Assembly (NCBI RefSeq): GCF_002906165.1
Contig: NZ_PPCN01000011.1
Coordinates: 186,001-250,000, forward strand
Reading direction: 5' to 3'
Length of the DNA stretch: 64,000 nt
From: Roseibium marinum
GTDB taxonomy: Bacteria > Pseudomonadota > Alphaproteobacteria > Rhizobiales > Stappiaceae
Positions 8,802-16,756 of this stretch are shown piece by piece (position 1 is the stretch's first letter; each line of letters opens with the position of its first letter). Both the position numbers and the translations under genes were made by a program. The notes beneath the pieces are model-generated. The model saw only the letters and a program-made list of their open reading frames with translations. It ran no database searches and was not told where the DNA came from.

Positions 8802-9463
8802 CCCTGCGCGCCGTCGCCTGGGACATTGACGGAACTCTCGTCGACAGTGAGCCACTGCACCACCACGCCCTCGTTTCGGTAAGCGCAAAATATGGCCTGG
8901 AGATCGATCCCGATGATCAAAGCTTTGTCGGCGTTCACATCGGCCATGTCTGGGAACAGTTACGCCCGCAGTTTCCGGTCGCGGTGGAGGAACGGACATG
9001 GCATGAGGAGATCCGAGCCTTCTACGCCGAGCACAGCGAAAGCCTCGTTCCTATCCCCGGCGCGGTCGAAACGGTCAAGGCTCTTGCCGAATCCGGGATC
9101 GCGCAGATTTGTGTATCGAATTCCGATCGGACGGTCGTCGATGTGAACCTGCGAAGCCTGGGGATCGCGGATATCATGGTGGGCTCGATCAGCCTCGACG
9201 ATGTGCCCGCGGGCAAACCCGACCCCGCCCCCTATCGGATGGCGGCGGAAGCGCTGGACCTGCCGCCACATGAAGTTCTGGCCGTCGAGGACAGCATCAC
9301 CGGGATGCAATCGGCGCTCGCTGCAGGCCTGAAGATCGCGTTTTTGGGGAATACTGTGCTTGGCGGTCCGCCCCGCGCGGACTTCTATCCAACGAGCCCT
9401 TCCGAAATCCCGGAATTCCTGGACCTGAACCACACCGGAGATGCCGGAGACTTCAACTCCTGA
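8798..9463 (+). CDS. HAD-superfamily phosphatase/phosphoglucomutase-like hydrolase
   Basis: A 221-residue HAD subfamily IA protein. Motif I is WDIDGTLVDSEPLHHHAL with the nucleophile Asp in DxDGT; motif II is CVSNSDRT; motif III has the Lys in PAGKPDPAPY; motif IV is AVEDSITGMQSALAAG. The helical cap between motifs I and II is of the beta-phosphoglucomutase/2-deoxyglucose-6-phosphatase type. It overlaps the kinase gene by ATGA, so it probably acts on that kinase's product or on a dead-end phosphosugar. The exact reaction is unknown. Confidence 0.9.
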   Translation: MTLRAVAWDIDGTLVDSEPLHHHALVSVSAKYGLEIDPDDQSFVGVHIGHVWEQLRPQFPVAVEERTWHEEIRAFYAEHSESLVPIPGAVETVKALAESGIAQICVSNSDRTVVDVNLRSLGIADIMVGSISLDDVPAGKPDPAPYRMAAEALDLPPHEVLAVEDSITGMQSALAAGLKIAFLGNTVLGGPPRADFYPTSPSEIPEFLDLNHTGDAGDFNS

Positions 9464-9697
9464 GTACGATCAAGCTGCAATGAATGGCAGCAAAATCGTA
9501 GGCTGCGATCCGCCCTACCCGCGCCATCCGAGCTTGCGCGCCGTGTTTCAGATGAAAGTACGAGCATCGTCGGAAACCCGCGAAATGCAATCCGTTCTTG
9601 CGCGTTACATCTACGTACCGGAAAACATGATTTGACAGGCGCGCCTGTTCGACCGGCGCAAGAAGTATGCATGCTCTTTGGTATCAGGGGCCAAACC

Positions 9698-10042
9698 CTA
9701 GTGGATCGTCAGCCGGAGCGTGAATTCTTCGGACGTAGCACTTCGTAAAAACTGGAAGACGTTGACCGTGTAGTTCCGGGGCTGTGTCGGGAAACTGAAA
9801 TCGGCCTGACAATCGATCACATCCGGCACGGTAAAGCAGGTGTCATCACTTCCGAAAAGCTGCAGTCTGGCCGTCTGACCGGCACCGGATCCGAAGATGA
9901 AACACATGGGTTGCCCGTTGATCACCTGCCCCGAGACCTCGCCGGAGGACGTTCCCGGTTCGAAGATGATTTCGGAGCAGTCCTGTGCCGCCGCACCGCC
10001 TGCCCAGAGAGCGAGACACAGCGTGGTAAAATAGCGTCGCAT
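9698..10042 (-). CDS. Small exported PPC-like domain protein, function unknown
   Basis: 114 residues from the ATG at 10042, which has a GGGAG ribosome site 8 nt upstream. Residues 1-20 (MRRYFTTLCLALWAGGAAAQ) are a Sec signal peptide. The mature domain has four Cys residues, a run of short beta strands, and the SGEVSGQVINGQPMCFIFG and GQTARLQLFGS segments, like the jelly-roll PPC (pre-peptidase C-terminal) domains of secreted enzymes but standing alone. It would act in the periplasm or outside the cell. It is transcribed in the same direction as the large propeller gene upstream, 178 nt away. Confidence 0.7.
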   Translation of the reverse strand: MRRYFTTLCLALWAGGAAAQDCSEIIFEPGTSSGEVSGQVINGQPMCFIFGSGAGQTARLQLFGSDDTCFTVPDVIDCQADFSFPTQPRNYTVNVFQFLRSATSEEFTLRLTIH

Positions 10043-10220
10043 TGAATTAACTCCCGGTTGGAAACGCATTCCATCTTCCATGACTGCTCCTCGAAAGGAC
10101 ATTTTGAAAACGCTATCGCGGCGTGGAGCAGATCAGAGTATCCGCGAGGTGGCCGGAAAGCCCGGTGGCCATTGAGATCCGAAGGCGCGAAACATTGTCC
10201 TCGGTCGTTCCGGCAGTTTG

Positions 10221-12833
10221 CTAACGGGCCGCGATCCTTTCCGCATCAATTTCCTGCCGGGTTCCGGCATCGAGTGCATTCCAGATTTTCAAATAAAGGC
10301 CGCGCCCATTCGGCAAGTCCTGGCCGCTCCAGTCTCTTGCGTGACCGCCCAGTCCCCATCCCATCGCCTGCCCGGATAGGTCGTAGAGAACGCTGTCCGG
10401 CAAAACGTAGTCTTCGGGAACAGGAACCAGCGCATTACCCTCAAAATCAAAAACCTTGAGCTCTTTGCCAACGCCCGCCGACCAATCGAAAAAAGCGGCC
10501 GCTGTGCCTTTACGGACGATCAATCCGGGCATCAGGCTATGAACAACCCGCACACGTTTGCCGTCATGCCGATAAAGCATCCCGGTCTGCTGGTCAGTCA
10601 GAATCATGTTGGAGGTGACAGAAGACACCCGCAGGTCGGCACCGAGAGCAACAGGCGAATCCGCATCGGTTTCCGGGACAGTAAAATCCGAGATGCCACC
10701 GTTTTTCAGGACCAGGATTTTGTCGACTTTTTTGTCCAGAGTTCTGGTAAAATAGAGTTCTCCATCCTTTCCCCAACCGGCAATACCAACCCATCCGTCA
10801 CCGGCTTGTCGGGATAGATCGTATTGTTGCCACACTTCACCACTTCGCGGATCAAACAGAAATACCCGGTTGCCGTTCTGTGCTGCGACCAGCGCGCCGT
10901 CGGGCGAAAAACCGGCGGTGGCGGTGTTCATGGGGACAATGTCGGAAATTTTCGGATCGGGAATAAAGAGATCGCGGATAAAGGTGCCATTTCTTCCGTC
11001 GAAAACGGACAAACGATCTCCAGGACGGGGGCTCATCAACAGCAAATCGCCGCCGGGAGAAAAATACGAGCCTCTTTCAAAAGCTTCGGAACTCACGGAC
11101 GGATGCAGAATTTCGACAATCCTGCTGTCGTTTCCAAAGGTGAAATGGGCTGCGTATACAGAAAAATTTCCCGCTCCCAGAACAACGACCACCGCGTTCC
11201 GCCCGTCCGGCCCCACGACGTAAGTTCCCCATCCCTTGGCATCCACCTGCAAGGTCCGGGCAGCGCTTGCCCTGAAAAGCATGAGCGCGGCCTCGCCAAA
11301 TCTTTCGAAATCTTCCTCTTCGGGATCCGCGGGCAGACCCTTCATGGCCATAACGGCCGCATTCCGGCTATCGCCCGATCTCAGCTTTTCGCGTGCCGCT
11401 CGCGCAAACTCCTTCGACTTCAAGAGGATCGTGTCTTGTGGCTGGACGGCTTCATTGTAGGCCACCGGAGGGGCGCCGATTTCTTCAATCGCCACGTCAT
11501 AAAGGCCTGCATCCGCCGGGACATCATCGCCGGCGTAGGTCACCGGCGAGCTCGCCGCCGCGAACCCGGTTATGCTTCCATCCGCCGCGATGACATAATT
11601 TCCGAACGGACCGAAATCTTCCGGTATCGGCTCCAGCGTGTTTCCCGCCAGGTCGGTCACATCAACGGTCAACGCCGGAATGCCTAACCCGCCCAGCAAA
11701 CGAGGGAAGGACAGTGCTTTTCCGTTACGGGTGAAGCGCGGGATGTCGATGAAGTTACGGCCTGGAAGTTCACAAAGCGTGTTTCCATCGGCCCCCACAA
11801 CAAGCGTCTTTTCAAGCCCGGCGAGAACGACAACGTTACTTTCAGGATGAGACATTGCCAATTGCACCTGAAGGTTCGCATCCTCCAGGAACGGGTGTGA
11901 TCCGCTCTGGTCGACCGCGAAAATCCGCGAAGCCACCCAATCCACCGTTTCGCCGACCAAAACCCGGTTGTCCGGAGTCCAGCCCATGGATCGCTGTGAT
12001 TTATGCGAATATCTGGTGCCTGTCATCTGGACGGCCGTCGGCTCCATGCGCCAATTGAAGGCTCTGCTGCCCGTCAAGACATCAAAAACCAGCAATTCTC
12101 CCGGTGTGTCGACCGCAAAAAGCCGGCTGTCGGGTGAAAACCCAAGCGCTGCCGACGTTCCGGGGCTGCCCACGTTTATTTCCCGAATTCGTTCGCCTGT
12201 CTTCGCATCGAGGATCAGAACACTTTGCGATGGCGTCAAATCCACTGCAACGTACTTGCTGTCCGGTGAAAAACTCGGCGCAAAGGCTCGCAGCGTGTTC
12301 GGCTTGTCCGCCACTTCAGCCGGTATGGGATCCATGACCATCTCGCCTGACGCCGTGTCAAAGAGCATGACGGGAACAGACTGCGAAAAATCCATGCTGG
12401 CTTCCCTCGCCGGGAACTCTCCCCTGACAACAATCATCCGGGATCCGTCCGGACTGACGGAGGACAACACTCTTTGCTCCGTGTCTACGAACACCATTTT
12501 CGCGGTGATCGCGCGCCACAACGCCGACCAGAGATCCTGATGCGTTTCCATGAAGTGTTCGTCCGGCCTGCCGGGAATGATTTCCAGAGCCCGGGCAATG
12601 GCCCGCTTGCGATCTCCGGCAGCGAGACGTTGAAGCATTTCGTGAGCTACCGCCCTTGAGACGACAGGGTCCAGTTCGGCAGCCTGTGGCCGTTGTAAGG
12701 TGAAAAGCAAAAAGCCAGATGCGATACAAAAAAGGAAACAAAGGCGGAGACTCTTCAGCACTAGCCAAAGTGCATCCCCGCAGATATTCGAATTGAAATA
12801 ATTTCTGGTAGCAAAACCTTGTTTCAAATGCAT
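10221..12833 (-). CDS. Exported tandem-duplicated beta-propeller protein
   Basis: 870 residues from the ATG at 12833 (GGGGA site upstream; a GTG two codons earlier is possible). A long N-terminal basic stretch and a hydrophobic segment at about 28-52 form a signal peptide or anchor. The rest is two copies of one module. Each begins with an amphipathic helical block: LQRLAAGDRKRAIARALEIIP near 68-88 and REKLRSGDSRNAAVMAMKGLP near 481-501. Each continues with WD40/TolB-like strands containing FSPDG or FSPDS, and ends with GNTLEPIPEDFG (near 398) or GNALVPVPEDYV (near 798) followed by GLYDVAI or GLYLKI. Helix-plus-propeller modules of this kind occur at the ends of STAND/WD40 proteins, but no ATPase or effector domain is present here. 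Function unknown; a periplasmic or surface scaffold is plausible. Confidence 0.75.
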   Translation of the reverse strand: MHLKQGFATRNYFNSNICGDALWLVLKSLRLCFLFCIASGFLLFTLQRPQAAELDPVVSRAVAHEMLQRLAAGDRKRAIARALEIIPGRPDEHFMETHQDLWSALWRAITAKMVFVDTEQRVLSSVSPDGSRMIVVRGEFPAREASMDFSQSVPVMLFDTASGEMVMDPIPAEVADKPNTLRAFAPSFSPDSKYVAVDLTPSQSVLILDAKTGERIREINVGSPGTSAALGFSPDSRLFAVDTPGELLVFDVLTGSRAFNWRMEPTAVQMTGTRYSHKSQRSMGWTPDNRVLVGETVDWVASRIFAVDQSGSHPFLEDANLQVQLAMSHPESNVVVLAGLEKTLVVGADGNTLCELPGRNFIDIPRFTRNGKALSFPRLLGGLGIPALTVDVTDLAGNTLEPIPEDFGPFGNYVIAADGSITGFAAASSPVTYAGDDVPADAGLYDVAIEEIGAPPVAYNEAVQPQDTILLKSKEFARAAREKLRSGDSRNAAVMAMKGLPADPEEEDFERFGEAALMLFRASAARTLQVDAKGWGTYVVGPDGRNAVVVVLGAGNFSVYAAHFTFGNDSRIVEILHPSVSSEAFERGSYFSPGGDLLLMSPRPGDRLSVFDGRNGTFIRDLFIPDPKISDIVPMNTATAGFSPDGALVAAQNGNRVFLFDPRSGEVWQQYDLSRQAGDGWVGIAGWGKDGELYFTRTLDKKVDKILVLKNGGISDFTVPETDADSPVALGADLRVSSVTSNMILTDQQTGMLYRHDGKRVRVVHSLMPGLIVRKGTAAAFFDWSAGVGKELKVFDFEGNALVPVPEDYVLPDSVLYDLSGQAMGWGLGGHARDWSGQDLPNGRGLYLKIWNALDAGTRQEIDAERIAAR

Positions 12834-12887
12834 GATCACATCCCCGAGTGAGGTTGTTCTATGAAAAGCAGGACTTCAGGAAATGGC

Positions 12888-13304
12888 TCAAAAAACGTCC
12901 TGTCTTGCCCTGGACAAAAAGAAACCGTGGCCATCGCGATTGCTGCACCGCAAACCTTTCTTGGAAGAGTGACAGACAAACCCTCCAAACTCGCCAGTCA
13001 CCCCGTATTCCGCCCTGTCAAATCCACCCTTGCTCCGGTCGGTTTCCCCGCAATGCACTTCAACTGTTCCTCTTTCCTTCATTGAAAAGGTATGTCCCCA
13101 GTCCGAATTGCACCAATTCGGCTTTGGCAGCGCGGGAGGGTCTGAGCGATTGATAATCGTGCAGATGATATCGGAGAGCACATTGAAGTCCTCGCCCACG
13201 GAGCATTGGATGTTTTGCGAAGGTGTCTCGAAGGTCCAGATGTCCGCAAGCGCCGGGCCGGCACAAATCCAGAAAAACACTGGAACAAGCAGTTTGGTTC
13301 TCAT
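12888..13304 (-). CDS. DUF6636 domain exported protein
   Basis: 138 residues from an ATG at 13304. Residues 1-21 (MRTKLLVPVFFWICAGPALAD) are a signal peptide. The mature part carries the DUF6636 pattern: FETPSQNIQCSV, a Cys in ICTI, WCNSDWGHTFSM, VHCGETD, YGVTGEFGGFVCHSSKKGLRC and the ending GHGFFLSRARQ. Six mature Cys suggest disulfides in the periplasm. The frame extends upstream into the repeat element, but those residues are not family-like. It lies 54 nt upstream of the propeller gene in the same direction, so the two may be co-transcribed. The biochemical role of DUF6636 is not known. Confidence 0.82.
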   Translation of the reverse strand: MRTKLLVPVFFWICAGPALADIWTFETPSQNIQCSVGEDFNVLSDIICTIINRSDPPALPKPNWCNSDWGHTFSMKERGTVEVHCGETDRSKGGFDRAEYGVTGEFGGFVCHSSKKGLRCSNRDGHGFFLSRARQDVF

Positions 13305-13478
13305 TTGGTTTCCCAACCGGTTTTCATGGTCCTTCATCCGGTGAAGCGGCTGCCATTCGGTCAGTTCCCGCTCCAGCGACCCTTCTTGCGCGCTGGCAAC
13401 ATCAATACTCCGGTTTCCGACAACGCGACCCGATTCGCGGCAGAAACCATCGTCCGAAATGTAAAAGCAATCGCTGTT

Positions 13479-13739
13479 ATACCAAAGAGCGTTGATTATG
13501 ACCCATCGGATGGGCCATTCCCGTTCGCCGGCGAGGCGCTCTGCGCAGTACGGCCTGGTTGGCCGGACAAGCAGTGCAACGAAGTCCGGCGGGCGGGAAT
13601 GGCCCACCGAAGGCCTGTTTTGGAGGGGTCGGACGGCGTCGCACGTCTTGCCCGATACCCCGCATCGCACTGCGACGAGCTCCTGGCCGAAAACCCTCTA
13701 AAACAGGTCAGATGAGTCATAATCAACGCTCTTTGGTAT
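13479..13739. repeat. 260-bp MITE-like element with nested inverted repeats
   Basis: The ends are perfect 24-bp inverted repeats (13479-13502 and 13716-13739) beginning ATACCAAAGAGCGTTGATTA. Inside are two further inverted repeats: a perfect 12-bp pair GGGCCATTCCCG (13512-13523 with 13594-13605) and a 14-bp pair with one mismatch, CCTGTTTTGGAGGG (13614-13627 with 13694-13707). The whole strand can therefore fold as a closing stem with two side hairpins. TTA flanks a TACC...GGTA core on both sides (13477-13479 and 13739-13741), consistent with a 3-bp target duplication. It encodes no convincing protein. A relative sits at 63016-63049. Confidence 0.8.
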
Positions 13740-13788
13740 TAGCTATCCACCTTGCGGCGTCCATCAGCGATTGTTGCAGATGCGCAGA

Positions 13789-15330
13789 TCAATACTCCGC
13801 GCGATAGAAGGTAAGCATATTGCTTTCGATCTGCTTTCTGACGGGGTCACCGCAACCGGTGTGCTGGACCACATCCGTCATCAATCGCACTTCTTCCGGC
13901 TCGAAAGACAAGTCACTCACTTTTTCGAGTGGCGCCTCGAATCCAGCCGCGATGTCGAAGTATTCGTAAGTTGTCACCTTTTCAGAAGACCCTTTGTAAT
14001 GCCCAAACCCGTTTCGGTACTCAGTCCATCGCGTGGTTCCCCATTTCACTGTTTCCATTCCCTCTCCACAGTCGCCGTGAAGGAGTTGGCGAACCAGAAT
14101 GTAATTCGTAATCATGCGGGCATAGCGCGTTTTATAAATCTCGCTGACAGCAAAATCCTTTTGCATGCCTGAAAGCCAGTTCCATATGACACCGCCAGTG
14201 TTCGCAAGGCTATTTTGTGCATCCTTTTCCAGCAAGTCTTCCAGCTCGATGAAGTCGCCATTAGCGAACAGTTCCAACCGCGGACCGAAAGGGTTTCCAT
14301 CGCTGTAGGTCAGGTTCACGGACGGCAAGTGCCCCGACTTCAACATTTTAACGGTAGAATCAAAAACTTTGCAGCCAATGTCGGAACACTTCTTTTCCGG
14401 TTGATTATAGTATATTTTTGTTATGTCTCCTGGCTCCATACTTGCCAGGATCTCCAAAATTGCTTCGACTTCATAATATCCCCGGTTGTGTTTGGCGACA
14501 CTTTCGATCAGCATTCCGGGTTTCGCATCCGAAAATCTATATCCTTCACCGAAGTCTTCACTTTCTATTTTCAGCATCCACTTCGTCGAAGAGAAGTCTT
14601 TGCGGCAAACGAGCGAAAGCGAGTCATAGTTGAACCCGGTGTCTTGTGGCGGATCGTATTTGAACTCATGGGGCCGGCCGCAATCCGTCCAGTCCCCCAT
14701 CCAGGGCCGGCGTTTTCCATCGTCAGGAACTTTTTGAAGCCCCGCGTGTTTCTCTGGCATGGCATCATCTGCCGGGCGCTCTTTCAGTGCTGTGGTCAAT
14801 TCCTGCATTGAAGGCGCCCACAAGTTACACTGTTGCGGGTAAGGTGGACATAACCCTTTGACAAACTCCGCGTGAGTACTAAGCTTTCCAATATATTTTT
14901 TATTCTCATCTTTAAAATATACGCTTATTGACAGATCACCATTATCCTCTGAAGAAATATTCATTATGTTATTGTTATATGACTTGCACTTTCTCGAATT
15001 CCTATGGTGAGGACTTTCATATTTTTCCTGCAACCACTCCCCCGCCCGTTCAGGCGAGGGAACAAGTACATATTTGCAATTATGGTACCGGTACTCTATG
15101 TCCCGGTCGCCTTCAGAGTTATAGATACGTACTTCCCAGCTCTTTTGACCATCCGTTGAGTAAATTCTGCCATCGAATCCTATGGATGAAATCTTGGTGA
15201 AATCTATATCCGCAGCATTGGCTGCAACACTCCAAATCACCCAAACGAAAACGCAAAAAAACAATCCGCGCTCGGCACTTAATGCCTTTCTAATAATAAA
15301 ATTCGTGCAACTTGGAACTATTACTGTCAT
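13789..15330 (-). CDS. Exported hypothetical protein (513 aa)
   Basis: No family recognised. The N terminus MTVIVPSCTNFIIRKALSAE is followed by a hydrophobic stretch (GLFFCVFVWVIWSVAANA) and a likely cleavage site before ADIDF. The mature protein has many aromatic and charged residues, about 13 Cys, and no transmembrane segment. An early region (WEVRIYNSEGDRDIEYRYHN) looks like beta strands; a later part (SLSLVCRKDFSSTKWMLKI) may be a second beta domain. Base composition is visibly more A+T-rich than the neighbouring core genes, consistent with horizontal acquisition. It ends 50 nt from the structured repeat and is divergent from the LuxR gene. It probably acts in the periplasm or is secreted. 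Confidence 0.7.
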   Translation of the reverse strand: MTVIVPSCTNFIIRKALSAERGLFFCVFVWVIWSVAANAADIDFTKISSIGFDGRIYSTDGQKSWEVRIYNSEGDRDIEYRYHNCKYVLVPSPERAGEWLQEKYESPHHRNSRKCKSYNNNIMNISSEDNGDLSISVYFKDENKKYIGKLSTHAEFVKGLCPPYPQQCNLWAPSMQELTTALKERPADDAMPEKHAGLQKVPDDGKRRPWMGDWTDCGRPHEFKYDPPQDTGFNYDSLSLVCRKDFSSTKWMLKIESEDFGEGYRFSDAKPGMLIESVAKHNRGYYEVEAILEILASMEPGDITKIYYNQPEKKCSDIGCKVFDSTVKMLKSGHLPSVNLTYSDGNPFGPRLELFANGDFIELEDLLEKDAQNSLANTGGVIWNWLSGMQKDFAVSEIYKTRYARMITNYILVRQLLHGDCGEGMETVKWGTTRWTEYRNGFGHYKGSSEKVTTYEYFDIAAGFEAPLEKVSDLSFEPEEVRLMTDVVQHTGCGDPVRKQIESNMLTFYRAEY

Positions 15331-15688
15331 TATAACGCTCCACTATTAAAAGCATGATTTTATTACTACTCAATAGATACTGCGGCTGGATGGATCGCGG
15401 ACACCCGATACAGGCGGCAGCTAACGATTCATTCGGAGCAAGAATGCTCGATCGGTTGCCATGTCGAAGAGCGCATAAAATCTGCTCTCCGGCGGGACAC
15501 TAAAACCAATATCGTACCGTTCATTAGGGTACGGATCTGTGAACGCAATTAACAAAGCAGGATTGATTGTGCCTCACGGATAGCAGTTAGCAAATAAGCT
15601 AGATGTAGCATTTACGTGCAAGTCCAGCTGAGCAATCATACAAGGTCATGGATGCTGACGTAACCTAACAACGTTGAGAGGGTGCCGG
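15331..15688. other. A+T-rich divergent intergenic region
   Basis: 358 nt between the 513-residue orphan and the LuxR solo. It must hold both promoters. I see no clear lux-box palindrome, riboswitch or small gene here, only A+T-rich sequence near the orphan start and a GAGAGGG ribosome site ahead of the LuxR ATG. Confidence 0.5.
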
Positions 15689-16456
15689 ATGGAGGACCTG
15701 CAATCGGCAATCGAGTCTATTCAAAAAGCCGAACTCCCGGAAAACGCCTTCCATGAGTTCCGCAAGATCATCCGTGCCTATGGTTATGAAAATGCAGTCT
15801 TTTCCTTGATAACCGATCATCCTTCGATCCGTCAGGGAGCCTTTCACGGCCTCTCCACCAGTTATCCTGAAGACTGGATGAAACACTACAAGCAAAACAG
15901 CTATCATAATTTCGACCCCGTCTTTCACCGCATACTTTTAAAGCCCGGCGCGTTCTTTTGGTCAGACGCCATCTCCTCACTGGAGCGGGACTCCAGGTTC
16001 ACCAGCTCGCTGCTCGATCGTTCGCGAAGCCTGATGCAGGAAGCCGCGGATGCCGGTCTTGCGGACGGCATTGCGGTGTCCATACCCAATGAATGGGGAG
16101 AAATAGCCGGAATTGGGATCTCCCGGCCGCAACGCGAAACCGATCTTGATGTCAGAGCCTTAGCCGACATCCAGCTTTTGTCCGCGGTCCTGCACGAAAG
16201 ATATATGGGCTGTTACCGGTCATGGAGCCCCGCACCGCTGACCAATCGGGAAAAGGAGGTGCTTTCCTGGTCGGCGGAGGGCAAGTCCGATTGGGAAATC
16301 GCGGAAATTATAGGCATTTCAAGGGCAACAATCCGATTCCACTGGAACAACATCTTCAAGAAACTGGCTGTGAACAACAAAACCACAGCAACCGTTCACG
16401 CCATTCGAAGAAAGCTGGTCGTTCCGGATGCGCTGCGACCCTTCAACCCGCTTTGA
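15689..16456 (+). CDS. LuxR-type solo quorum-sensing regulator
   Basis: 255 residues from the ATG at 15689, 7 nt after GAGAGGG; a TTG five codons upstream is less likely. The N-terminal half is an autoinducer-binding domain with the residues that line acyl-homoserine-lactone pockets in TraR/LuxR: W63, Y67, D76-P77 (YHNFDPVF) and W91 (AFFWSD). The C-terminal part is a GerE-type HTH: PLTNREKEVLSWSAEGKSDW, EIAEIIGISRATIRFHWNNI, FKKL. No luxI-type synthase is in the window, so it is a solo that may sense its own cell's signal made elsewhere or a neighbour's. Its genomic partners are exported proteins of unknown function. Confidence 0.9.
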   Translation: MEDLQSAIESIQKAELPENAFHEFRKIIRAYGYENAVFSLITDHPSIRQGAFHGLSTSYPEDWMKHYKQNSYHNFDPVFHRILLKPGAFFWSDAISSLERDSRFTSSLLDRSRSLMQEAADAGLADGIAVSIPNEWGEIAGIGISRPQRETDLDVRALADIQLLSAVLHERYMGCYRSWSPAPLTNREKEVLSWSAEGKSDWEIAEIIGISRATIRFHWNNIFKKLAVNNKTTATVHAIRRKLVVPDALRPFNPL

Positions 16457-16756
16457 TCCTTGTCACCGGTGTCCGGTTCGACAAGATTCGATTGAAGTCG
16501 CAATCCCCTCCTTGGCAAGCAGCAAAGAGACACCCCGTCTCCTGATGAAATTAGAGAGTGCAAAAAATACGACGCTGTCTCGCATGCCGTTGATGATGCC
16601 GGATATTCTCGGCACTTAAAATTTCAGCCAACGGCATCAACGGCGGCCCTTCCAACTGCTTGACGGATAGCTGGAACTTTAACGTTCCCGCTTCATGGGG
16701 CGGTAGGTTCGAACCATGATGGTGCAAGCGGCGTGCGGATTTGTCCGCACTCTGGC
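16457..16756. other. Intergenic region without recognised feature
   Basis: 300 nt between the convergent LuxR and P-type ATPase genes. I found no terminator with a clear U-tract, no repeat shared with other parts of the window and no credible small gene. Confidence 0.5.

Noticed and set aside
9464-9697. Terminator or small gene after the HAD gene
   Set aside because: A CAGGCGCGCCTG palindrome near 9636 has no U-tract, and the short open frames lack ribosome sites.
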